DNA of 64,000 bases from Phaeodactylibacter sp. (GTDB taxonomy: Bacteria > Bacteroidota > Bacteroidia > Chitinophagales > Saprospiraceae). A program made the position numbers and the translations under genes. Below the pieces are notes generated by a model, which was given only the letters and a program-made list of their open reading frames with translations, had not been told where the DNA came from and searched no databases. This document shows positions 8,948 to 16,846 of the stretch, piece after piece; position 1 is the first letter of the stretch, and each line of letters starts with the position of its first letter. Location of the stretch: positions 60,159 through 124,158 of the forward strand of contig NZ_JALEGS010000029.1 in assembly GCF_022763345.1 (NCBI RefSeq), read 5' to 3'.

Positions 8948-9722
8948 GCCCTTGCTTTTTCAACAGGCGGAGCACGCCTCTGCCGCCGTACAGATGGCCT
9001 GCGCCAACTGCGCAAAATACGGGTTGCCCGGCGATCATCTTTCCGATGCGCTCCGCCATAATGGCATTGCGCCGGTACAGCATAGGGTACCGCATGCCGG
9101 AAAGGCTGCGTTTGGAGGATTGATGCAACTGAGGGAGATTGCCTGCCGCATACAATGCCGCCAACCGGAGCAAATGCCGCCGGTGCTGCCGGAAATGACG
9201 GGCCATAGCGACAATAGACTGTGCCTGTACCTCCGGTGGTATTTTTTGCAGCACCTTCAGCTGTTCTTCGTAGGTTTCAATGCCTAGTATGGATTTGTCT
9301 GCCTGCCGGGCGTATTGCCATAGCATTTCATCCAGCGCCATGGGGTGGTCTTCTTCCAACAGGCGCTCGTTGATGATGTTGCTGACCAGCAGTGGGGGGA
9401 GCTGCCGCAGTGGGAATATATCCACGCCTAGCGCCCGCAGGAAGAACTTCCGGATTTTCTCTAATTTACGAGGGGGCAGGAGGGCTTCCAGCGACTGTGC
9501 AGGCACCTGTTGCAATAGGCCCGTTTGCGCTTCCTGATCCAGGCTGCCAAGATCGAATTCCAGTGCCAGTGCTTCACATTGGTCAATGTAGCGGCAGGCT
9601 TGTTCGTAAAAGGTATAGGCGCGGTGGTCCCTGACATGCATCGTGCCAAAGAGATAGGACGGGGCCATAAGGTCGGGAGACCGAACGGACCACAGCATGG
9701 TGTGATATTGTTTTGCTGACAT
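8919..9722 (-). CDS. TraB/GumN family protein
   Basis: The protein is 267 residues from the ATG at 9722 (MSAKQYHTMLW); a longer frame to 9752 would need a TTG start. It has the family opening W-S-V-x-x-P-D (LWSVRSPD) followed by SYLFGTMHV, then ALEFDLGS, and a C-terminal VGAGHLYGGRGVL. These GxxH and E motifs form the putative metalloprotease-like site of the TraB/PrgY/GumN (ChaN-like) superfamily. Many Bacteroidota members are lipoproteins or exported, but this one lacks a clear signal peptide. It converges on and overlaps the MmcQ gene by 29 bases. Confidence 0.9.
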   Translation of the reverse strand: MSAKQYHTMLWSVRSPDLMAPSYLFGTMHVRDHRAYTFYEQACRYIDQCEALALEFDLGSLDQEAQTGLLQQVPAQSLEALLPPRKLEKIRKFFLRALGVDIFPLRQLPPLLVSNIINERLLEEDHPMALDEMLWQYARQADKSILGIETYEEQLKVLQKIPPEVQAQSIVAMARHFRQHRRHLLRLAALYAAGNLPQLHQSSKRSLSGMRYPMLYRRNAIMAERIGKMIAGQPVFCAVGAGHLYGGRGVLRLLKKQGLSVAPVPPR

Positions 9723-9815
9723 AGAGAATGTTGAGCCTACTCCAAAACGCAAAGCCGTTGCTGTAGTTAATTCAGCAACGGCTGTGATCGGTGTGCCAGG
9801 GCATTTGCCGGGCGC

Positions 9816-10289
9816 TTACTCGTAACGGTAAGGTAGGACTTTGGCGTCTTTAACAGTGGAAAGCGTCATCAGCGTTTTCAGGCGCTCAATTTCATCAATT
9901 TGCGAAAGCGTCTTGAACAAGAGTTTTTCGTAGGTGGGGATATCCTTGCAAACGATTTTGATCAGGAAGTCCGCTTCCCCGGTAATGATATAGCATTCCG
10001 TGATTTCCTCAATTTCCTTGATTTTCTCAAGGAAGTGGTTGAGGGCATTTTCCTTTTGCCAGGCCAGAGATACCAATACGAAGGTCTTTACATTCAATCC
10101 GATTGACTGCGGATTAACCTTGGCGTGGTAGCTTTCAATTACGGTAGAGTTTTCAAGCTTTTTCACACGCTCCAGGGTGGGAGCGGGGGAAAGACCAATA
10201 CGCTTGGAAAGCTCCAGGTTAGTAATTTTGCTGCTTTCCTGAAGGATTTTCAGAATTTTGAGGTCAATTTTGTCCAGTTTGTCCGACAT
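9816..10289 (-). CDS. Lrp/AsnC family transcriptional regulator
   Basis: This 157-residue regulator has an N-terminal winged helix-turn-helix (residues 1-60, LDKIDLKILKILQESSKITNLELSKRIGLSPAPTLERVKKLE in pieces) and a C-terminal RAM ligand-binding domain (residues 70-150, VLVSLAWQKEN, TGEADFLIKIVCKD). Such proteins sense amino acids and form octamers on DNA. The gene lies just downstream of glutamate dehydrogenase on the same strand but after a hairpin, so it probably has its own promoter in 10290-10431. An AGGAAA tract directly precedes the ATG. Target genes cannot be read from the sequence; amino-acid genes nearby (GDH, ilvE) are natural candidates. Confidence 0.95.
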   Translation of the reverse strand: MSDKLDKIDLKILKILQESSKITNLELSKRIGLSPAPTLERVKKLENSTVIESYHAKVNPQSIGLNVKTFVLVSLAWQKENALNHFLEKIKEIEEITECYIITGEADFLIKIVCKDIPTYEKLLFKTLSQIDEIERLKTLMTLSTVKDAKVLPYRYE

Positions 10290-10431
10290 TTTCCTGTTGA
10301 TTATTCAGTTTTTACAAAACCGCTCTAATATATTGACAAAAACAGCTAATTGCAAACCCCGAAGGGGTATTTGATAATAAAATATTTTGCAAAATAGCTT
10401 TTCGCCAAATATACTAAGGGTGTATTGCTAG

Positions 10432-10460
10432 ACAGCGGGCACGTTTTGGGTGCCCGCTGT
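10432..10460 (-). terminator. hairpin after glutamate dehydrogenase
   Basis: A perfect 11-base stem, ACAGCGGGCAC / GTGCCCGCTGT, encloses the loop GTTTTGG. It lies 32 bases past the glutamate dehydrogenase stop. A strong T-run is missing, so termination is likely rather than certain. Confidence 0.65.
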
Positions 10461-10491
10461 ACGTTGTAAGTTGAGGAATGCCCCGTGCTGT

Positions 10492-11928
10492 TTATGGGAA
10501 AATTCCAAGCGACAGGTAGTCGCTGCTGATTTTATTGATCGCGCTTACGAAGGAGGCGGTCCGCAGATCTTCCACCTTGCGCTTGCGCATCATGATCTCC
10601 CGAATCTGCTGATAAGCCGTGATCATCGTCTCTTCGAGCCCGGAGCGGACCAGGTCGATTTCTTCTGCCCCGCGGGCAACCATCATGCGCTCCCGGTCGG
10701 TCACGCTTTTTCCGGTGGTCCGCTCGATCAGGTCAACCAGGTTTTGGTTGATTTGCTGATTGAAACGCTTTTCCATACGGCCGAAGCGCATGTGCGACAG
10801 GTTCTTGAGCCATTCAAAGTAAGATACGGTCACACCGCCGGCGTTGAGGTACACGTCAGGAATGATCAGCTTGCCATTCTTAAGAAGTACTTCCTCTGCC
10901 ATAGAGGTAATCGGGCCGTTAGCCGCCTCAGCGATGATCTTCGCTTTGATGCGGTGTGCATTTTCGGTCGTGATCTGATTCTCCAGTGCCGCAGGGACCA
11001 GGATATCGCACTCGAACTCCAGTACGCGGGTACGGTCCTTCTTATCCAGGTTTTGAGCGCCCGGGAAGCCAAGAATAGAGCCGGTTTCTTTCCGGAACTT
11101 CAACAGCTCGTGAATGTCGATGCCTTTCTCATTGTAGATGGCACCTTCCACTTCGCCAACGCCCACGATAATCGCGTCGCCTTCGTCCTGTGAAATGGTA
11201 GCGGTGTAGGAGCCCACATTACCGAGGCCCTGCAAGACAATTTTCTTGCCTGCAATACCCGGTTCCAGCCCCAGTTTTTTCATGTCATCCACCTGATCAC
11301 AGGCCTCGCGGATGCCGTAGAATACGCCCCGCCCGGTTGCTTCTGTCCGGCCACGGATACCACTTTGGTTCACCGGTTTGCCCGTAACACAGCCGGCGGC
11401 ATCAATGTCATCGCCTTTGAAGGTGCGGTAGGTGTCATAAATCCAGGCCATCTCCCGGGAGCCGGTCCCGTAATCGGGCGCCGGTACATCCACTGACGGG
11501 CCGATCATGTTCCGGCGTACGAGTTCGGTCGTGTAGCGGCGGGTAATTTTCTCCAGCTGAGAGGGCGTGAATTCCCACGGGTTGATTTTTACCCCGCCCT
11601 TGGCCCCTCCGAAGGGGACATCCACGATGGCACATTTGTAAGTCATCAGCGTGGCCAAGGCCATCACCTCTTCCTGATTGACGTGGTTGCTGTAACGGAT
11701 ACCGCCCTTGGTGGGGGTACGGTGGTGGCTGTGCTGTACGCGGTAAGCTTCGATGACTTTGTACTCATTGCCTACTTTGACGGGGAAGCGGATTTGGTAA
11801 ACGGCGTTGCATTCCCGGATCTGATCCAGCAGCCCGCGGTGCAGGCCCGTGTGCTGTGCTGCTTTTTCAAAGTAGTTTTGAACACTCTGATAGAAGCTCG
11901 TTTGTGATTTCGGTTCGAGATCAATCAT
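10492..11928 (-). CDS. Glu/Leu/Phe/Val dehydrogenase (glutamate dehydrogenase)
   Basis: This 478-residue enzyme interconverts glutamate and 2-oxoglutarate plus ammonia with NAD(P). The substrate-domain signature is at residues 72-79 (PTKGGIRY) and 104-113 (VPFGGAKGGV, with the active-site Lys at 110). The Rossmann glycine motif is GLGNVG near residue 235. The C-terminus ends in a helical tail (ISSDYLSLGIFP). Its ATG at 11928 overlaps the end of the small upstream CcmD-like gene by 8 bases, so the two are translationally coupled. A hairpin at 10432-10460 closes the unit, and an Lrp-type regulator follows. Length and motifs fit the hexameric GDH class of about 420-480 residues. Confidence 0.96.
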   Translation of the reverse strand: MIDLEPKSQTSFYQSVQNYFEKAAQHTGLHRGLLDQIRECNAVYQIRFPVKVGNEYKVIEAYRVQHSHHRTPTKGGIRYSNHVNQEEVMALATLMTYKCAIVDVPFGGAKGGVKINPWEFTPSQLEKITRRYTTELVRRNMIGPSVDVPAPDYGTGSREMAWIYDTYRTFKGDDIDAAGCVTGKPVNQSGIRGRTEATGRGVFYGIREACDQVDDMKKLGLEPGIAGKKIVLQGLGNVGSYTATISQDEGDAIIVGVGEVEGAIYNEKGIDIHELLKFRKETGSILGFPGAQNLDKKDRTRVLEFECDILVPAALENQITTENAHRIKAKIIAEAANGPITSMAEEVLLKNGKLIIPDVYLNAGGVTVSYFEWLKNLSHMRFGRMEKRFNQQINQNLVDLIERTTGKSVTDRERMMVARGAEEIDLVRSGLEETMITAYQQIREIMMRKRKVEDLRTASFVSAINKISSDYLSLGIFP

Positions 11929-12136
11929 TGTCCTTAATTTGGTTCTCTAATTTGGTTAGTTTCCTGTCGAGATAAATGAGGAAAAGGACAAGACCGGCAA
12001 ATATGGCCAGGATGACGGCGACTACGACGTAGATCTTCCCCGTGCTACGCATGAAGTCTGTGTCTCCGGTTTGGGCCTGGAGCGCAGAAAAAAAGGTCAG
12101 GAAGACCAGGATTGAAGATAGGCGTCTTTTGATCAT
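11921..12136 (-). CDS. CcmD family small membrane protein
   Basis: This protein is 71 residues from the ATG at 12136 (MIKRRLSS); a longer frame uses TTG at 12190. AGGACC lies just upstream. It has an N-terminal signal-like segment (ILVFLTFFSALQAQ), the block FMRSTGKIYVVVAVI, one transmembrane helix at about residues 40-60, and a charged tail (LDRKLTKLENQIKDND). This pattern matches the Bacteroidota CcmD family, which in other genomes sits beside cytochrome c maturation genes and resembles the haem-exporter accessory CcmD. Here the partner is instead glutamate dehydrogenase, overlapped by 8 bases. Function is inferred from family likeness only. Confidence 0.8.
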   Translation of the reverse strand: MIKRRLSSILVFLTFFSALQAQTGDTDFMRSTGKIYVVVAVILAIFAGLVLFLIYLDRKLTKLENQIKDND

Positions 12137-12322
12137 AAATGGTCCTATTTGTTTGGCTTGGTTAGGATTTCCCCATCCGGTTACCGACAATAGAATTTCG
12201 GGGGCTAAAGTCGTTTTTATTTTCCACTCCGCAAAATAAAATTTGGCTTTTCGGAGTCAAATTTCGGGTTTATTTAAAAACGGCTCCAGCCCGTGTTTCT
12301 TCCAGAAACCACTAACGGTGCT

Positions 12323-12922
12323 TTACTGTTCGTAGTGTGCGATGAGGGCTAAAGTTTTCGATTCGTCCAGCCAGCCTTCAAAGGTGTTGGTACCAAGCCC
12401 GTCGTAGTACAAAAACCAGGTTTCAATGATGTGGCGCGCGCCATCATAACGGATGCTGAAATCGGTGAAATCCTCAGGCGTGATGGTCTGCAGCGTGGCA
12501 TCCGTTGGGATAGCGATGACCTTTGTGTCCAGTTCGCCCTCATCCAACAGCTGCAAGGCGCCAATAGGCCGTGCTTCAACCACGGTGCCGGTAGGCAAAG
12601 CCGCACAAAGCAGCAATACATCCACAGGGTCGCCATCGCCACCTGCCGCTTTGTCCATTCGGGTGGAGGGGATAAAGCCATAGTTGCCGGGGTAGGGGAG
12701 AAAGTCAATTTGCCTGTCTTTCCCGTCCCGTTGGTCAGCTTCGAAGCGCTGGTTGTCTTTTTGGTATTCTATCTTTTGGTTGGTGCCGGCGGGGATTTCC
12801 ACGACCACGTTAATCCCATTGGGCGTTCGTGCAGGATAAGCTTCCGGGTCGGCTGGAGCGGCGTCCGGTTGGCAACTATATATAAGGAGTGCGAAAAACA
12901 GGAAAGGCCATTGTTTTTTCAT
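12323..12922 (-). CDS. ppa: inorganic pyrophosphatase, lipoprotein form
   Basis: The protein is 199 residues from the ATG at 12922. Family I soluble pyrophosphatase signatures are present: NVVVEIPAGTNQKIEY, the PGNYGFIPST block, and the catalytic DGDPVDVLLL (DxDPxD), which binds Mg and pyrophosphate. Unlike the usual cytosolic enzyme this one begins with a lipoprotein signal, MKKQWPFLFFALLIYSC, with the lipobox Cys at residue 17, then a short linker rich in Ala, Pro and Asp. It should therefore sit on a membrane facing the periplasm, where it could recover phosphate. A terminator for the upstream ilvE gene precedes it, so it is likely transcribed alone. Confidence 0.93.
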   Translation of the reverse strand: MKKQWPFLFFALLIYSCQPDAAPADPEAYPARTPNGINVVVEIPAGTNQKIEYQKDNQRFEADQRDGKDRQIDFLPYPGNYGFIPSTRMDKAAGGDGDPVDVLLLCAALPTGTVVEARPIGALQLLDEGELDTKVIAIPTDATLQTITPEDFTDFSIRYDGARHIIETWFLYYDGLGTNTFEGWLDESKTLALIAHYEQ

Positions 12923-12944
12923 CGGATTGAGGTTTAGGGTAATC

Positions 12945-12983
12945 CTAAAAAAACAGGGGCAGCTGTTTTGGCAGTGCCCCTGT
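12945..12983 (-). terminator. rho-independent terminator of ilvE
   Basis: On the minus strand ACAGGGGCA and TGCCCCTGT pair around a 13-base loop and are followed at once by a run of seven T. It lies 24 bases after the ilvE stop and before the pyrophosphatase ATG. Confidence 0.88.
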
Positions 12984-13006
12984 CGTTTGCATTGAGTCAA
13001 ATATAC

Positions 13007-14089
13007 CTATGCATTCACAGCCTGCCCCTGTACGGGAACAATCCAGCCATGCTTGTCTTCAATTTTGCCCGAACGCATGCCATCGATTTGTGCTTTGATG
13101 AACGGCCCGACCTTGCGTTCTTCTACAGGCGGAAGCTCCATCTCAAAGCCATCGTAGGCGACCTTGGAAACATGGGCCACCACCGCTGCGGTACCGGAGC
13201 CAAATACTTCCTGTAATTTGCCAGCTTTGTAGGCCTCTACCAGTTCGTCAATTGCGATAGGGCGCTCTTCCACTTTATACCCATGTTCAGGCAGCATTTT
13301 TAGAATAGTGTCCCGGGTAATGCCCGGCAGAATGCCGCCATCGAGTTTAGGTGTTACCACGGTACCGTCGATCACGAAGAAGATATTCATGGTACCCACT
13401 TCCTGTATGTATTTAAACTCCCGGCTGTCCAGCCACATAACCTGATCGTAGCCTTTTTCATTCGCCAGTTTGGCAGGCAAGAGGGAGGCAGCGTAATTGC
13501 CTGCAACTTTGGCTTCGCCAGTGCCGCCTTGCACGGCTGCACGGGCGAATTGCCGGTCGGCAACGAGGCTTACCGGTTTGGGGTAATAAGGGCCTACAGG
13601 GCCGGTGAAAATGATGAACCGGTACGTTGCAGAGGGCTTCACTCCTATGAATTCGTCCATAGCAAACATATAAGGGCGCATGTAAAGCGCACTGCCTTCC
13701 TGTGGCGGGATCCAATCGCTATCCAGGTCGACCAGGGTGTGAAGGGCTTCCAGGAACAGCGCTTCGGGGACTTCGGGCATGCACATGCGGCGGGCAGAGT
13801 TGTTGAGCCGCTTGGCGTGCATCTCAGGGCGGAGGAAGAAAGGCGTGCCATCGTGAGATTTAGAAGCCTTCATGCCTTCAAAGATCGCCTGTCCATAGTG
13901 TAGGACCATGGCGGCAGGGTGCATTTCGAAACGGCCGAAAGGGACAATTCTTGGCGACTGCCACTCGCCGTCTTGGTAGTCGGCCACAAACATATGGTCT
14001 GAAAATACCCGTCCGAAAGGTATGTTGTCAAAATCCACTTGTCCGAGCCGTGAATTTTGAGCTTTCGTGATTTTTATATTAAATTTCAT
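13007..14089 (-). CDS. ilvE: branched-chain-amino-acid aminotransferase
   Basis: This 360-residue fold-type IV PLP enzyme moves the amino group between branched-chain 2-oxo acids and glutamate, the last step of Ile, Leu and Val synthesis or the first of their breakdown. The start is the ATG at 14089 (MKFNIKITK); the extended frame begins with TTG. Visible signatures are VLHYGQAIFEGMKA, the PLP lysine at residue 194 in GTGEAKVAGNYAAS, EVGTMNIFFV and GILPGITRD. The length is typical of the larger class II enzymes. Upstream sequence is AT-rich and contains a perfect FNR-type palindrome about 100 bases before the start. A strong terminator follows. Confidence 0.96.
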   Translation of the reverse strand: MKFNIKITKAQNSRLGQVDFDNIPFGRVFSDHMFVADYQDGEWQSPRIVPFGRFEMHPAAMVLHYGQAIFEGMKASKSHDGTPFFLRPEMHAKRLNNSARRMCMPEVPEALFLEALHTLVDLDSDWIPPQEGSALYMRPYMFAMDEFIGVKPSATYRFIIFTGPVGPYYPKPVSLVADRQFARAAVQGGTGEAKVAGNYAASLLPAKLANEKGYDQVMWLDSREFKYIQEVGTMNIFFVIDGTVVTPKLDGGILPGITRDTILKMLPEHGYKVEERPIAIDELVEAYKAGKLQEVFGSGTAAVVAHVSKVAYDGFEMELPPVEERKVGPFIKAQIDGMRSGKIEDKHGWIVPVQGQAVNA

Positions 14090-14186
14090 CTGCAATATTT
14101 TTAATGCGAAAGTAAGAAAAAATTACAAATATTCTATATTTGGAATAAATTCACCTCTTTGCTTATTGATTATTTGGATAACGATC

Positions 14187-14200
14187 TTGATTTAAATCAA
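14187..14200. promoter_or_regulatory. perfect CRP/FNR-family palindrome
   Basis: TTGATTTAAATCAA is a perfect 14-base palindrome matching the FNR consensus TTGAT-N4-ATCAA. It lies between the ilvE start (98 bases away on the minus strand) and the plus-strand gene at 14206 (6 bases away), so it could control either. The match is seen; the function is inferred from known Crp/Fnr sites. Confidence 0.55.
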
Positions 14201-14205
14201 ATATT

Positions 14206-14664
14206 TTGAATTCTACCTTTTTTGATTTCCATCTTTTTCCCGTCCCGGAACAAGCGCAGCCTAAAAACGGCATCAGTGGTGCGGGAAATCAGGGCATTTG
14301 GGTTTGGTACGAAGCCGAAGCGGCGCAGCAGGCAGAAATGGAAGGCTTTTTGGCCAAAGTGTTCGGCGCTGCGAAAATTGACCTCGCACAACAGGCAAAA
14401 CACATCTGTTTAACAAAAGAAGAATCCATTAGTTTCAGCCGGTTGGAGGGGCACAAAACTGCAAAATTCGTTTTCCTCTTCGGCATCAGCGGCAGGCGGC
14501 TGGGTTTACATTTTCAGCTGCACCCCTATCAGCCCGTGCATTTTGGATCCACTACTTTTATCCTTACCGATAGCATCGCTGCCATTTTTGAGGAGCGGCA
14601 GGCGGGCGGTAAAGAAAAATCCGGACAGCTCTGGCGAACCCTCAAAGCTTGCTTCCACGTTTAA
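14206..14664 (+). CDS. conserved-looking protein of unknown function
   Basis: I do not recognise this 152-residue protein. The only start upstream of most of the frame is TTG at 14206, since an in-frame stop lies at 14188. The sequence reads as a real soluble protein, with an aromatic/hydrophobic pattern WVWYEAEAAQQAE, then FVFLFGISGRRLGLHF, and a C-terminal LWRTLKACF. It runs directly into rdgB, 30 bases on, so the two probably form one unit. A loose resemblance to small DNA polymerase accessory subunits crossed my mind but is not supported by any motif. Confidence 0.7.
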   Translation: MNSTFFDFHLFPVPEQAQPKNGISGAGNQGIWVWYEAEAAQQAEMEGFLAKVFGAAKIDLAQQAKHICLTKEESISFSRLEGHKTAKFVFLFGISGRRLGLHFQLHPYQPVHFGSTTFILTDSIAAIFEERQAGGKEKSGQLWRTLKACFHV

Positions 14665-14694
14665 AACCTATCAAACAAAACCTAATTATAATTC

Positions 14695-15276
14695 ATGCAA
14701 TCTATTGTATTCGCAACCGGCAACCCTAACAAAATCTCTGAAGTCAGCCAGTTGCTGGAAGGCAAAATTGAAATTCAGGGCCTGAAAGACATCGGCTGCG
14801 ACGAAGTACTGCCGGAAACCAGCCCAACCATTGCCGCCAACGCCTCAGAAAAAGCGTGGTATGTTCATAAAAATTACAAGGTCGACTGTTTTTCTGAAGA
14901 TACCGGGCTGGAAGTGGATGCGCTGAATGGCGAGCCGGGCGTCTACTCTGCCCGCTATGCCGGCCCTGCCCACGATGATGAGGCCAACATGAGCCTGTTG
15001 CTTGCCAATATGAAAGGGGAGGAGGACCGTAAGGCCCGCTTTCATACAGTGATCAGCCTTATCATTGATGGGAAAGAGCATCAGTTTGAAGGGACGGTGG
15101 AAGGGCAAATTATCCATCATAAAAAGGGCAATCAGGGGTTTGGTTACGACCCTGTCTTTATGCCTGATGGCTTCAACCGTACCTTCGCCCAAATGTCTGC
15201 CGAAGAGAAAAGCAGCATCAGCCACCGGGGGCAGGCCGTGCGCAAGCTTGTGGCCTTCCTGAAGACGAAAGTTTGA
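14695..15276 (+). CDS. rdgB: non-canonical purine NTP pyrophosphatase, RdgB/HAM1 family
   Basis: This 193-residue enzyme hydrolyses ITP, dITP and XTP to monophosphates and so keeps deaminated purines out of nucleic acids. The family opening IVFATGNPNKISEV (nucleotide-binding T/SxNxxK motif), the central FSEDTGLEVDALNGEPG, SARYAG, and the C-terminal GFGYDPVFMPDG and SHRGQAV are all present in order. The length is normal. It follows the unknown 152-residue gene by 30 bases and is probably cotranscribed with it. Confidence 0.97.
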   Translation: MQSIVFATGNPNKISEVSQLLEGKIEIQGLKDIGCDEVLPETSPTIAANASEKAWYVHKNYKVDCFSEDTGLEVDALNGEPGVYSARYAGPAHDDEANMSLLLANMKGEEDRKARFHTVISLIIDGKEHQFEGTVEGQIIHHKKGNQGFGYDPVFMPDGFNRTFAQMSAEEKSSISHRGQAVRKLVAFLKTKV

Positions 15277-15367
15277 TTTAAAGGAAGTTTTTCTTAATTT
15301 GATTGGCTGGAATAACCACTTTCAGTTGTTGCAGGGAGCTTATATGCCTCATTAATGTATTTCAATC

Positions 15368-16486
15368 ATGAATGCCGAAACCTTTAGCCGATATCTGCAA
15401 GACCGGTCTTTGCTGCATCAGCTGCCCTACGAGGAGCTGAAAACTATGGCGATGCAGTACCCTTTTTGCCAGCCATTGCAGTTGTTGCTGCTGAGAAAAA
15501 GCCTGCAGGACCGCCGGGAAGACTGGGATGCCGTACTGGCAAGAGTCGCAGCTACCACGAGCGACCGGAGCTTGCTGTATGCGGAAGTGGAAGCTTATCT
15601 GGAAACAGCACCGGAAGAAGAGGTTTTTCAGTTGTCAGAGGATTATCTGGAACTGAGCAGCCTCGAAGAAGACTCAGCAGAAGCCCTGGAGCTCTCTGAT
15701 TTGGATATCAACCCTGAACCCTCGGAGTCTGCACTGGAGCTGGACTTTGGTTTTGATGCCGAAGCTCCAGGCGAAGCGGATCACAGCCCGGAAAGCGATA
15801 CCCCTACCGCCGGTTTGGGGGAAAAGCTCGACCTTCCAAGGGTAGATACGACTGACGGGCAGGAAACCGATATCGAAGCCTGGAAAAACCAGGAACTGGA
15901 GGCATTGGAATCTACACTGAATGAAGTTTCGCCGGACACTGCAGCTCATCCCGGAGCGGAGAGCCGTGGGAGCGCCCCAGCCGAGGAATCAACCCACACT
16001 GCCTTCCCCGCTGTTCCCTTTGATCACGCCATAGCTACTGCTATTGCTGTAGCGGGCCTTCTCAAGCCGGTGGCCCAGCCTGCCCCAGAGGAAGCGCCAG
16101 TGGCAGACCGCATGGCGCCCCATGAGCCCTTGCATGCGCCAAAACCTTCACCACGGCCCAAGAGCTCCTTCACCAGCTGGGTCGCGCAGTTCCAACCCCC
16201 GGATATCCAGACCCAGCTCAGCGAAATCATGGAGTCCAAAAAAATGGAGGACAACCGGAAGACGCGAAAGAAGAAGAAAAAAGGGCATCCTACCAGCAAA
16301 GTAGACGAAATTGTGCTGCAAAGCATAACCGAAAATGGCAACCTGGTTTCCGAAACCCTGGCTAAAGTACTGGCTCAGCAGGGGCAGTACGAAAAGGCAG
16401 AAGAAATGTATCGCCGTTTGATGTTGGTTTTTCCGGAAAAAAGTGATTACTTTGCGCAGCAAATTTTGAATATAAAAAGCGATTAA
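15368..16486 (+). CDS. TPR-like protein encoded next to SecG
   Basis: This 372-residue protein has no signal peptide. Residues 1-95 are helical (LLHQLPYEELKTMAMQYPF). Residues 95-270 form a long acidic, Pro/Ala/Glu-rich linker likely to be disordered. A basic cluster follows (KTRKKKKKGH), and residues 320-372 look like one and a half tetratricopeptide repeats (VLAQQGQYEKAEEMYRRLMLVFPE). The gene ends 3 bases before secG. I believe similar proteins precede secG in related Bacteroidota, which would suggest a chaperone-like or scaffolding role; the exact function is unknown. Confidence 0.85.
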   Translation: MNAETFSRYLQDRSLLHQLPYEELKTMAMQYPFCQPLQLLLLRKSLQDRREDWDAVLARVAATTSDRSLLYAEVEAYLETAPEEEVFQLSEDYLELSSLEEDSAEALELSDLDINPEPSESALELDFGFDAEAPGEADHSPESDTPTAGLGEKLDLPRVDTTDGQETDIEAWKNQELEALESTLNEVSPDTAAHPGAESRGSAPAEESTHTAFPAVPFDHAIATAIAVAGLLKPVAQPAPEEAPVADRMAPHEPLHAPKPSPRPKSSFTSWVAQFQPPDIQTQLSEIMESKKMEDNRKTRKKKKKGHPTSKVDEIVLQSITENGNLVSETLAKVLAQQGQYEKAEEMYRRLMLVFPEKSDYFAQQILNIKSD

Positions 16487-16489
16487 GAT

Positions 16490-16753
16490 ATGCTGACTAC
16501 CATGACTGTACTGATTGCCCTTGTCTGTGTGCTACTGATGGGCGCAGTTTTGATCCAGAACCCGAAGGGCGGCGGTGTTGACTCTACCTTTGGTGGATCG
16601 CAAGCCAATCAGATGTTTGGCGCAGCCAAGTCTACGGATTTTATTGAGAAAGCGACTTGGTACCTCGCCATTGCGTTGTTCGTGCTTTGCATCGTAACAA
16701 GCATGATGGTAGGCGGTACAGAGGGTGCGATTGAGCAGTTGCAGTCTCAGTAA
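16490..16753 (+). CDS. secG: preprotein translocase subunit SecG
   Basis: This 87-residue inner-membrane subunit of the SecYEG channel promotes preprotein movement. Two transmembrane helices (residues 5-20, TVLIALVCVLLMGAVL, and 56-75, WYLAIALFVLCIVTSMMV) flank the conserved cytosolic loop IQNPKGGGVDSTFGG and the FGAAKSTDF block. It begins 3 bases after the TPR-like gene, so the two are cotranscribed, and a terminator follows at 16782. Confidence 0.95.
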   Translation: MLTTMTVLIALVCVLLMGAVLIQNPKGGGVDSTFGGSQANQMFGAAKSTDFIEKATWYLAIALFVLCIVTSMMVGGTEGAIEQLQSQ

Positions 16754-16781
16754 TTTCATCTGACAGCACTCGTTGCTGTTG

Positions 16782-16826
16782 AAAGGGCTGAATAAAAGTG
16801 TTGACCGCTTTGTTCAGCCCTTTTTT
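16782..16826 (+). terminator. rho-independent terminator after secG
   Basis: AAAGGGCTGAA (16782-16792) pairs with TTCAGCCCTTT (16813-16823) around a 20-base loop, and the T-run continues to 16826. It ends the TPR-secG unit and lies about 20 bases before the next gene. Confidence 0.88.
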
Positions 16827-16846
16827 CATTAAATCAATCTTTGAAA

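Noticed and set aside
10450..11193. Long plus-strand frame opposite glutamate dehydrogenase
   Set aside because: It is an antisense shadow of the GDH gene; the translated text (FFCPAGNHHALPVGHAF) lacks any domain.
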